DNA of 11,349 bases. Source: Chloroflexota bacterium. GTDB lineage: Bacteria; Chloroflexota; Anaerolineae; Anaerolineales; DRMV01. Positions 1-6,360 of this stretch are shown in pieces (position 1 is the first letter of the stretch; each line of letters opens with the position of its first letter). Position numbers and translations under genes: made by a program. The stretch is from NCBI GenBank assembly GCA_013153335.1, contig JAADEP010000212.1, positions 1-11,349 on the forward strand, written 5' to 3'. The notes below the pieces were generated by a model. The model was not told where the DNA came from. It saw only the letters and a program-made list of their open reading frames with translations, and made no database searches.

Positions 1-66
1 GCTCAAGGCGCGTTGTGCCTTACTCAACGGTGACAGCCCTCTTCGCCTTCCTCTCGCCACGTGACC

Positions 67-94
67 GTTTCTACAACATTTGCGTGCACCCTGC
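67..94 (+). repeat. Dispersed 28-bp repeat, copy 1
   Basis: This stretch matches 7521-7548 at 24 of 28 positions, and the last 22 bases match at 20 of 22. Both copies are outside genes and on the same strand, about 7.45 kb apart. The shared core is ATTTGC.TGCACCCTGC. A match this long between two non-coding places is unlikely by chance, so it probably belongs to a genome-wide intergenic repeat. No function is evident. Confidence 0.6.
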
Positions 95-413
95 TCTGAG
101 ATTTGAAGAAAAGCTTGGTCGGCTTCAAATATAGCCCATGTTTTTTGAATCTGTTGCAGCAATAAGCATTGTTGTGTTGTCTGTTATAACTTATCCATTA
201 CCACAAAGGTACAAACAAAATCTCTATAAAAAAGCCACCCTAGAGCAACAACCCCAACCCAAAGGGAGCTCGCAACCCCGCTACCCCTTGGCTTGGCGCT
301 GAGAGGCTCGTTTTCGTTTTTCGGGATGGGGGTTGCTTGCGGCGACCTCGCGCTATCGCGCTGGAGCCGAACACTCGAGAATATCAAACGCGCCTTCCGT
401 TGGGGACGGCTGC

Positions 414-422
414 TGCTATAAT
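414..422 (+). promoter_or_regulatory. Extended -10 promoter for the HIT-F420 operon
   Basis: A perfect TATAAT lies at 417-422 and is preceded by TG at 414-415, the extended -10 motif recognised by housekeeping sigma factors. There is no clear -35 at the usual spacing; the nearest candidate, TTCCGT at 395-400, is poor, and an extended -10 can compensate for that. Transcription would start near 429-430. That leaves a leader of about 26 nt containing the strong ribosome site at 442-447 and then the ATG at 456. It would drive the HIT, cofD, cofC, LLM and GH5 genes. Confidence 0.55.
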
Positions 423-455
423 GGAAGGAGCCCTCGGAATGAGGAGGTGACGGTT

Positions 456-815
456 ATGCGTCGGGACCCGGAGTGCATCTTCTGCAAGATTGTGGCTGGG
501 GAGCTCCCCAGTAAGAAAGTTTATCAGGACGATAAGGTAACCGCGTTCCACGATATTCACCCCATCGCGCCGGTGCACATTTTGATTGTGCCCAATCAGC
601 ATATTGCGTCGGTCAACCAGGTAGAACCTGAAGATGCGGACGTTCTCGGCCATATGTTTTGGGTCGCGCGGCAGGTGGCTGAACAAATGGGCGTGGCCGA
701 ACGAGGCTATCGGCTCATCGTCAACACCGGAGAGCATGCGGGGCAGGTGATTTTCCACATCCACATGCACTTGCTGGGTGGCCGCCCCTTAGGACGCATG
801 CTGTGCCAATCTTGA
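456..815 (+). CDS. HIT-family nucleotide-binding hydrolase (HINT/PKCI-like)
   Basis: The gene encodes a 119-residue protein of the histidine triad family, the size of single-domain HINT proteins. These act on nucleoside phosphoramidates and similar nucleotide conjugates in the cytosol. The N-terminus carries the family's C-I-F-C-K-I segment and the C-terminus the signature HIHMHLLGG, where the middle His is the expected nucleophile. The segment APVHILIVPNQHI is also typical. I chose the ATG at 456 because AGGAGG sits at 442-447, 8 nt upstream; a longer frame opening at 333 has no ribosome site and would start before the promoter. The stop overlaps the ribosome site of cofD 7 bp downstream, so the two are probably co-translated. 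A link to F420 synthesis is only inferred from position. The physiological substrate is unknown. Confidence 0.93.
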   Translation: MRRDPECIFCKIVAGELPSKKVYQDDKVTAFHDIHPIAPVHILIVPNQHIASVNQVEPEDADVLGHMFWVARQVAEQMGVAERGYRLIVNTGEHAGQVIFHIHMHLLGGRPLGRMLCQS

Positions 816-822
816 GGTCAAA

Positions 823-1809
823 ATGACAGACGAATCATCCGCAGGCCGAGTGGTTATCCTCTCCGGCGGCGTGGGCGGCGCGCGCTTTGCCGCGGGGATG
901 GCCGACTGGGTGCCGCCCGAGGCCTTGACCGTGGTGGTCAACGTGGGCGATGATTTCGAGCCCTTCAACTTGCGCGTGTCACCAGATATTGATACGGTGT
1001 GCTACACCTTGGCTGGCCTGGAAAACCCCGAGACCGGCTGGGGCCGCCGGGACGAAACGTGGCACGCGATGGAAACCATCGAAACCTTGGGCGGCCCAAC
1101 CTGGTTCCGCTTGGGGGACCGGGATCTTGGGTTACACTTAGAACGCACCCGGCGCCTGGCGCAAGGCATGCCGCTCAGCCAGGTCACGCGGGCAATTTGC
1201 CAGGCCCTGGGTGTACGGGCTCAAGTATTGCCCGCGACCGACGATTCGTTACGCACCTGGGTCAAGGTCGCGGAGCACGGTTGGTTGCCGTTTCAAGAGT
1301 ATTTCGTGCGCCACCAGTGGCGGCCGCGGCTGATGGCCTTGGCCTACCGGGGTGCCACCCGCGCTCGGCCCGCGCCGGGCGTGATGGAGGCCCTCCACGA
1401 GGCCGAGGTCATCTTGCTGGCGCCCTCGAATCCCTGGCTTAGCCTGGATCCCATTCTGGCCGTGCCCGGGATTCGAAGCGTGCTCCAGCAAAAGCGCGCG
1501 GTCGCGGTGTCGCCTTTCATCGCGGGTCGCGCCGTCAAAGGCCCGGCCGCGAAAATCGCCCGCGAGCTGGGATATACGGCCACGCCGTTGAGCTTGGCCG
1601 AGTACTACCAAGACATCCTGAGCGGCCTGGTCATTGACCAGGCGGACGCGGCTCAGGCGCCGTTGATCACCCAGCGGACGGGCATACCGGTCTACATTAC
1701 CGATACATGGATGCAGGGCCCAGAAGGCCGGCGTCGAGTCGCATACAGCGCTTGGACCTTCGCCCGCCTTCTGGCCTCATCGCGTGGCGTTGAAGAACCC
1801 GCCGCGTGA
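823..1809 (+). CDS. cofD: 2-phospho-L-lactate (or PEP) transferase CofD/FbiA, F420 biosynthesis
   Basis: This 328-residue protein transfers the phospho-C3 moiety from the guanylylated intermediate made by CofC to the deazaflavin Fo, giving F420-0 or dehydro-F420-0 and GMP. The family motifs are all present in order: SGGVGGARF near residues 14-22 (nucleotide-binding loop), NVGDDFEPFNLRVSPDIDT near 40-58, LGDRDLGLHLERT, APSNPWLSLDPIL and VSPFIAGRAVKGPAAK. Length is normal for the family. The start ATG has GAGG at 814-817 overlapping the stop of the HIT gene. cofC follows, which supports the assignment. The sequence alone does not show whether the natural donor comes from phospholactate, as in archaea, or phosphoenolpyruvate, as in mycobacteria. 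Actinobacteria call this gene fbiA. Confidence 0.95.
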   Translation: MTDESSAGRVVILSGGVGGARFAAGMADWVPPEALTVVVNVGDDFEPFNLRVSPDIDTVCYTLAGLENPETGWGRRDETWHAMETIETLGGPTWFRLGDRDLGLHLERTRRLAQGMPLSQVTRAICQALGVRAQVLPATDDSLRTWVKVAEHGWLPFQEYFVRHQWRPRLMALAYRGATRARPAPGVMEALHEAEVILLAPSNPWLSLDPILAVPGIRSVLQQKRAVAVSPFIAGRAVKGPAAKIARELGYTATPLSLAEYYQDILSGLVIDQADAAQAPLITQRTGIPVYITDTWMQGPEGRRRVAYSAWTFARLLASSRGVEEPAA

Positions 1810-1908
1810 ACCGCCCGCTTTCAGATGGAGGAGAAGAGGGCTCGTCGGCCTACGCGAGACGCGTGGGGCAAACCGGAACGTGTATCTCAAGCAGGACGGA
1901 GGAACGCT

Positions 1909-2598
1909 GTGACGTTGTGGTTAATTTTGCCTGTGAAACCTTTTCGGGAAGGCAAGTCGCGCTTGGCCGGCTGGCTCACCCCTGACGAGCGAGAACAGAT
2001 CAACCGTTGGCTTTTGCAGCGCACGCTGCGCATCGTTTCGCAGGTGCCCGAGGTGGATGAGGTCCTGGTGGTCAGTCGAGACAGCCACGTGCTCACCGTC
2101 GCACGGGCGTGGGGAGCACGTACCCTCTACGAAGGCAGCAAAACCGACCTCAACGGCACCCTCAACCGAACCGCGCTTTTGCTCGCGAGCTTGCGCATCG
2201 CGCGCATGCTGGTGCTGCCCGTGGACCTGCCCCGCCTGACCGTGGAGGACGTCGCGACCCTGGCGCAAATGCTCAAGCGCCCGTTGCATAACCCCGTGGG
2301 CCGCATGGTGATCGCGCCTGACCACGCGCGGCAGGGCACCAACGCGCTGGGGTTGACGCCCCCGCGCGGGCACACCTTCGCGTTCGGCCCGGGCTCGTTC
2401 TGGCGCCACGTCATGCGCGCGCGCGAGCAAGGCCGCGAAGTGCACATTGTCGAACGACCGACGCTGGCCCAAGACCTGGATTGGCCCGAAGACCTGTACT
2501 TGCTGCGCGAGGCCTTTCCCCACTTGGTCCAGCGGGTGTACGAACATTTGGCCGAGGCCCAGCCTAAGACTGAGGAGGCCCCGGCCTCGGGGGGATAG
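1909..2598 (+). CDS. cofC: 2-phospho-L-lactate/PEP guanylyltransferase CofC/FbiD
   Basis: The 229-residue protein activates 2-phospholactate or phosphoenolpyruvate with GTP, the step just before CofD. It shows the CofC nucleotidyltransferase pattern: ILPVKPFREGKSRLAGWL at the very N-terminus, VVSRD near residue 47, the DLNGTLNRTA segment, VLPVDLPRLT (the conserved Asp motif), GTNALGLTPP and FGPGSFWRH, then DLDWPEDL near the end. I chose the GTG at 1909 because GGAGG lies at 1898-1902 with a 6-nt spacer and the family begins at this point. An in-frame ATG at 1825 would add 28 polar, basic residues, lacks a ribosome site and does not resemble the family. This choice leaves a 99-bp gap after cofD. 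The last dozen residues are a low-complexity tail. Genes for Fo synthase (cofG/cofH or fbiC) and the glutamyl ligase (cofE/fbiB) are not in the window. Confidence 0.93.
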   Translation: MTLWLILPVKPFREGKSRLAGWLTPDEREQINRWLLQRTLRIVSQVPEVDEVLVVSRDSHVLTVARAWGARTLYEGSKTDLNGTLNRTALLLASLRIARMLVLPVDLPRLTVEDVATLAQMLKRPLHNPVGRMVIAPDHARQGTNALGLTPPRGHTFAFGPGSFWRHVMRAREQGREVHIVERPTLAQDLDWPEDLYLLREAFPHLVQRVYEHLAEAQPKTEEAPASGG

Positions 2599-2640
2599 CC
2601 CCACATAACCTTGGCGACATTCCTTAGGGAGGATAACCCC

Positions 2641-3651
2641 ATGAAGCGAGCTGCTCTCTACTTACAAGATGCCCACGATTTGCGGGAAGGCTTAGAGTAC
2701 GTGCGTTATGCCGAGAAGATGGGCTTCGAAGCCGTCTGGCAAGCGGAATCGCGCTTGGTGCGCGATGCCATCGTGCCCATGGCCGCCTACGCGGCCGTGA
2801 CCGAGCGCATCAAGATTGGCTCGGGTGTGATCAACAACTGGACGCGGAACATCGGCCTGTTGGCCGCGACCTTCCTGACGTTGGACGACCTGGCCCCAGG
2901 GCGCATCATCGCCGGCATCGGCGCATGGTGGGACCCCCTGGCGCGCCAGGTGGGCATCATCCGCCGCAAGCCGCTGCAAGCCATGCGCGAGACCGTGATT
3001 GTGTTGCGCCGCCTCCTCAATATGGAGCGGGTGACCTTCCACGGCGAGTTCATCCACGTTGACAACATTGAGCTGGACGTGGTCCATGGCCGCCGTGAGC
3101 CGCGCAACGTGCCCATTTACATCGGCGCGACCGGCCCCAAGATGCTCGCGCTGGCTGGCGAGATCGCGGACGGCGTCCTGCTGAACTACTGCGTGCCGCC
3201 GGAGTACAACGACTGGGCCTTGGAGCAAATCGCCAAGGGCGCGCGCAAAGCAGGCCGCACCTTAGACGAAATCGACCGGCCCCAACTCATCGTGGCTTCG
3301 GTCGACCCCGACCGCGAAGTCGCGATTGACCGCACCCGGGAGCTGTTGGTACAATACCTGGCCCAACAGCCCCATATCGCGAAGGCCTCGGGGGTTTCCG
3401 AGGATGTGGTGCGCGAGATCCAGTCCATCCTGGGCTGGCCCGCGACCCACGAACAAATCCAACGCGCGAAGCACCTGGTGCCCGATGAGCTGATCCACCG
3501 CATCACCGCGTCGGGCACGCCCGAGGAAGCGCGCGCGAAGGTCAAGGAATATCTCGACCACGGCGCGACCTCGCCTGTGTTGTACTCGGTAGGGGGAGAT
3601 ATCAAGCTATTGATTGACACCTTCTCGCCGTTGCTTCATCCAGAAGATTAA
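2641..3651 (+). CDS. LLM-class oxidoreductase, probably F420-dependent
   Basis: A 336-residue TIM-barrel protein of the luciferase-like monooxygenase superfamily, the group that contains methylene-tetrahydromethanopterin reductase and many F420-dependent dehydrogenases. Visible family signs are the early AEKMGFEAVW segment (about 24-33), IKIGSGVINNWTRN (57-70), the LDDLAPGRIIAGIGAWWDP stretch (81-99), and VPIYIGATGPKMLALAGEIADGVLLN in the middle. The C-terminal half ends with an SGTPEEARAKVKEYLDHG helix typical of the family. The start ATG has AGGGAGG at 2626-2632, 8 nt upstream; an earlier in-frame TTG at 2611 is less likely. Its place directly behind cofD and cofC suggests F420 rather than FMN as hydride carrier, but cofactor and substrate cannot be read from the sequence. 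It sits 42 bp after cofC and 23 bp before the GH5 gene. Confidence 0.9.
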   Translation: MKRAALYLQDAHDLREGLEYVRYAEKMGFEAVWQAESRLVRDAIVPMAAYAAVTERIKIGSGVINNWTRNIGLLAATFLTLDDLAPGRIIAGIGAWWDPLARQVGIIRRKPLQAMRETVIVLRRLLNMERVTFHGEFIHVDNIELDVVHGRREPRNVPIYIGATGPKMLALAGEIADGVLLNYCVPPEYNDWALEQIAKGARKAGRTLDEIDRPQLIVASVDPDREVAIDRTRELLVQYLAQQPHIAKASGVSEDVVREIQSILGWPATHEQIQRAKHLVPDELIHRITASGTPEEARAKVKEYLDHGATSPVLYSVGGDIKLLIDTFSPLLHPED

Positions 3652-3674
3652 CCCTGCTTGCTCGGAGGCGCCTT

Positions 3675-5342
3675 GTGCCTCGCCCGAGGATGTACATCCT
3701 CTTGACACAAGGTCCGGATGAAGTGGTGGCCGAGTCAGTCATCCTCCAATGGGCTGGCTCGGCCTCCCTTCATATCCTCTCCCAGGCCCAGATCGACGCG
3801 GACACCGCGCCGGACATCTGGCTTCTTGAGGCCTTGGAGGCCGCGCCGCGCGGGGCGGTGGTGTGGGTGCAAGACATCCTGAGCTTCGTGCCACAAGACG
3901 AAACGGCCGCGCATCGGTTCTGGCTTCAGCTCAAAGGTCGCATCCAAACGAGCCGAGCGCGCATGATCGTGTTGAGCACCCCGTGGCCGCGCGAGGCCGG
4001 CGATGCCATCTCCTTGCACGCGGCCGGGCTCAATCGGCTAGCCGGGCTCGCACAAGCAACCTATCACCTCACCCCCGCGGGGATGGTGCCCCTCGCACGC
4101 CCCGCGACGCAACCCGAGCCCAAACGTCGCCGACCCTGGGCCGTTCCGCTGGCGCTGGTGCTCGCGACCCTGATCGGCGCGGTCGTGGGTTGGCTGGGCC
4201 GCGGCTACCAAGACCGGCTCACACGCGCGCCCGAGCGCGCGGCCAACCTGGCCGGGGATTGGGGTCGGGGCTATTTCGTCGAGCACGGCCAGATTTACGC
4301 ACCTACGGGCGAACGCCTTCACCTGCGCGGGATCAACTGGTTCGGCTTTGAAACGCCCGAACACGTGGTGCACGGCCTTTGGGCCCGCCCGTGGCGCGCG
4401 CTCATTGACCAAATGGCCCGGCTGGGCTTTAACGCGGTACGGCTGCCGGTCTGCCCCGAAACCCTGCGCGCAGCGCCGGTATCCAGCATTGACTATTATC
4501 GCAATCCGGATCTCAAGGGCAAAAACAGCCTGGAAATCCTGGACCTCATTGTCGAAGAGTTGGACCGGCAAGGCTTCTACATCCTGCTCGACCACCACCG
4601 GCCCGATTGTCGGTCCATCAGCGAACTGTGGTACACCGATTTCTACAGCGAGAAAGAATGGATTCAAGACCTGGTCTTTTTGGCCCGACGTTATGCCCAT
4701 CTGCCGCACTTCCTGGGCCTCGACCTCAAAAACGAACCCCATGGCCGCGCGACGTGGGGCACAGGCAACCGAGCCACCGATTGGGATCAAGCGGCCGCAC
4801 GCGCGGCCAAAGCCGTGCTTGAGGTCAACCCCCGCATCCTGGTGTTTGTGGAAGGCGTGCAAGAAAACCCCGTATGCTCGAGTTCCATCAGCCATTGGTA
4901 TGGCGGGAATCTAGAGCCCCTAGGCTGCACGCCTTTAGACATCCCTGAGGACAAACTGGTTTTGAGCCCGCATGTTTATGGCCCGGACGTATACATGCAG
5001 TCCTACTTCAAAGACCCGGACTTCCCGGACAACATGCCGGACATTTGGGACCTGCACTTTGGCCAGTTCGCGGGCTCTTACGCCATCGTGATTGGTGAGT
5101 GGGGCGGTCGGTACGGCGCGGCCGACCCCAAAGATCGGGTATGGCACGAAGCCTTTGTCGACTATCTCATCGCCAAAGGCTTGTTCAACACCTTCTATTG
5201 GGCCCTCAATCCCGACAGCGGGGATACGGGCGGCATCCTTTTGGACGACTGGACCCTGGTGCGGGAAGACAAAATGCGCCTGTTGCGGCGTTTTTGGAAC
5301 GCGGCCTCCGAAGCCCAAGCGCGCGATACGTCCGCGGAATAA
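3675..5342 (+). CDS. Membrane-anchored GH5 endoglucanase (GH5_1-like) with cytoplasmic N-terminal domain
   Basis: The 555-residue product has three parts. Residues 1-150 are a soluble domain I do not recognise. Residues 156-175 form one hydrophobic helix preceded by KRRR (150-153), so by the positive-inside rule the N-terminus is cytosolic and the rest outside. Residues about 195-545 are a glycoside hydrolase family 5 barrel. Its signs are INWFGFE near 220-226, DHHRPDC near 306-312, the acid/base Glu354 in LKNEPHG, SPHVYGP, the nucleophile Glu475 in GEWGG, and NPDSGDTGG (512-520). The pattern closely resembles Acidothermus cellulolyticus E1 endoglucanase (GH5_1) as I recall it. It likely cleaves beta-1,4-glucan at the cell surface. 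There is no carbohydrate-binding module and no cleavable signal peptide. The GTG start has GGAGG at 3664-3668 with a 6-nt spacer; the next in-frame ATG, at 3690, is weaker. It is probably the last gene of the F420 operon. Confidence 0.92.
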   Translation: MPRPRMYILLTQGPDEVVAESVILQWAGSASLHILSQAQIDADTAPDIWLLEALEAAPRGAVVWVQDILSFVPQDETAAHRFWLQLKGRIQTSRARMIVLSTPWPREAGDAISLHAAGLNRLAGLAQATYHLTPAGMVPLARPATQPEPKRRRPWAVPLALVLATLIGAVVGWLGRGYQDRLTRAPERAANLAGDWGRGYFVEHGQIYAPTGERLHLRGINWFGFETPEHVVHGLWARPWRALIDQMARLGFNAVRLPVCPETLRAAPVSSIDYYRNPDLKGKNSLEILDLIVEELDRQGFYILLDHHRPDCRSISELWYTDFYSEKEWIQDLVFLARRYAHLPHFLGLDLKNEPHGRATWGTGNRATDWDQAAARAAKAVLEVNPRILVFVEGVQENPVCSSSISHWYGGNLEPLGCTPLDIPEDKLVLSPHVYGPDVYMQSYFKDPDFPDNMPDIWDLHFGQFAGSYAIVIGEWGGRYGAADPKDRVWHEAFVDYLIAKGLFNTFYWALNPDSGDTGGILLDDWTLVREDKMRLLRRFWNAASEAQARDTSAE

Positions 5343-5368
5343 GTGGGGTAGAATGGGGAAGGCAATTC

Positions 5369-5386
5369 CGCGCGCCCATGCGCGCG
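5369..5386 (+). other. GC hairpin in the ribF leader
   Basis: A perfect 7-bp inverted repeat of alternating C and G (5369-5375 with 5380-5386) encloses a 4-nt loop. It lies in the 59-bp gap between the GH5 and ribF genes and ends 6 nt before the ribF ribosome site. There is no T tract, so it is not a standard intrinsic terminator. It could stabilise mRNA ends or have no role; the gap is too small for an FMN riboswitch. Confidence 0.4.
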
Positions 5387-5401
5387 TGACTCGGAGGCAG
5401 C

Positions 5402-6346
5402 ATGGGGGCCATTCCCCATTGGACCGCGCTGGAAGAAGTGACCACCCGCCCCGCGGTGATCACCATTGGTGGGTTTGACGGCGTCCACCTGGGCCACCAA
5501 GCCCTGTTGCGCACGCTAAACGAAGCCGCGCGCCATTATCGACTGCCATCCCTGGTCATCTCCTTCCACCCCTTGCCCCGGGCCTTCTTTCGGGGCGATG
5601 AGCGCAACTTTTACCTCACGTTGCCCGAAGAAAAGGTTGAGTTGCTGGCCGCCCACGGCGCGCAGGCAGCCCTGTTGCTCCCTTTCAACGCGGAACTGGC
5701 GCGCATGCGCGCGGCCACGTTCATCCAGCGTTTGTACGAGCATTTGCGTTTTCCGTGCCTGTGCGTGGGCTTCAATTTCGCGCTCGGCTACCAGCGCGAA
5801 GGAACCATCCCTGTGTTGCGCGCGTGGGGCGAGCGCCTGGGCTTCGAGGTGCGGGTCGTCGAACCCGTTCGCCTGCCCGACCTCGGCGTGGTCTCGGCCA
5901 GTCGCATTCGCCAGGCCCTGTATGAAGGCCGCGCGCGCGATGCCGCGCGCATGTTGGGCCGTCCGTATCGCATTCAAGGGCAGGTAACTCGAGGCGATGG
6001 CCGGGGGCGCGCGTTGGGGTTTCCGACGGCCAATTTGGTGTGGGATGAGCGCAAAGTCCTGCCCAAACGCGGGGTTTATGCAGCCTGGGCCTGGGTCCGG
6101 GGGCAGCGCCATCCCGCGGTGCTCAACATTGGGTATCGCCCCACCTTCGACACCACCCCGCGGCCGCATTTTGAGGTGCACCTGTTAGACTTCTCTGGCG
6201 ACCTCTACGGCCAAACCCTCGCGGTGGACTTTGTCGAACGCCTCCGGGACGAGCGAGCCTTTCCGTCGGTCGAAGCTCTGCGGGCCCAGCTGGTTCAGGA
6301 TGTCGCCCGGGCCCGTGAGGTTCTGGGGGTGGGCCAACCCAGCTAA
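5402..6346 (+). CDS. ribF: Bifunctional riboflavin kinase / FAD synthetase
   Basis: This 314-residue cytosolic enzyme phosphorylates riboflavin to FMN and adenylylates FMN to FAD. The N-terminal adenylyltransferase half has TIGGFDGVHLGHQ (21-33) with the HxGH catalytic motif at 29-32, a CVGFNFALGYQREG segment, and VSASRIRQAL (the usual SSTxIR motif with one change). The C-terminal kinase half has GRGRALGFPTANL with PTAN at 208-211, GVYAAWA, NIGYRPTFD and a C-terminal FEVHLLDF.GDLYGQ segment. Length is normal for bacterial RibF. The ATG has GGAGG at 5393-5397. trmD follows 14 bp later, so the two are co-transcribed; a weak TAGAAT at 5349-5354 without a -35 leaves open whether ribF has its own promoter. 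Confidence 0.96.
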   Translation: MGAIPHWTALEEVTTRPAVITIGGFDGVHLGHQALLRTLNEAARHYRLPSLVISFHPLPRAFFRGDERNFYLTLPEEKVELLAAHGAQAALLLPFNAELARMRAATFIQRLYEHLRFPCLCVGFNFALGYQREGTIPVLRAWGERLGFEVRVVEPVRLPDLGVVSASRIRQALYEGRARDAARMLGRPYRIQGQVTRGDGRGRALGFPTANLVWDERKVLPKRGVYAAWAWVRGQRHPAVLNIGYRPTFDTTPRPHFEVHLLDFSGDLYGQTLAVDFVERLRDERAFPSVEALRAQLVQDVARAREVLGVGQPS

Positions 6347-6360
6347 CGCGGAGCGTCGGA

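Larger units (their letters stand above)
1..455. other. Gene-free, AT-richer leader region
   Basis: This 455-bp stretch precedes the first gene and is visibly richer in A and T than the rest of the window, most clearly from 121 to 240. I see no convincing gene in it. The left edge is open in one frame up to a stop at 132-134, but there is no start in the window and no recognisable domain. Structured elements are an 8-bp inverted repeat (101-108 with 123-130, 14-nt loop), another 8-bp inverted repeat (272-279 with 329-336), one copy of a 28-bp sequence that recurs at 7521-7548, and a promoter at 414-422. The upstream gene lies outside the window. Confidence 0.6.

Noticed and set aside
3..134. 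Open frame entering from the left edge, ending in TAG at 132-134
   Set aside because: It has no start in the window and no domain, and it includes the dispersed 28-bp repeat that is non-coding at 7521-7548. It may be chance or the tail of an upstream gene, and I cannot tell which.
101..146. Inverted repeat 101-108/123-130 followed by a T run at 141-146, resembling a terminator
   Set aside because: The stem is AT-rich and only 8 bp with a 14-nt loop, and the T run starts 10 nt after it, which is too far for an intrinsic terminator.
138..302. Small open frame of 54 codons starting with a hydrophobic segment (SVAAISIVVLSVITYPL)
   Set aside because: There is no ribosome site before the ATG, the second half is low-complexity Gln/Pro/Lys, and the AT-richer region makes such a hydrophobic stretch likely by chance. 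Conservation in relatives would be needed to revive it.
184..387. 67-residue open frame on the minus strand in the leader region
   Set aside because: It has no ribosome site or recognisable motif and is antisense to the promoter region. It is probably spurious.
3863..4895. Long open frames on other frames and the opposite strand over the GH5 gene and similar ones elsewhere
   Set aside because: High GC keeps alternate frames open. They lack ribosome sites and family motifs, while the overlapping real genes have both.
5349..5354. TAGAAT as a -10 element for a separate ribF promoter
   Set aside because: No -35 element or TG extension accompanies it, and a single hexamer is expected by chance.
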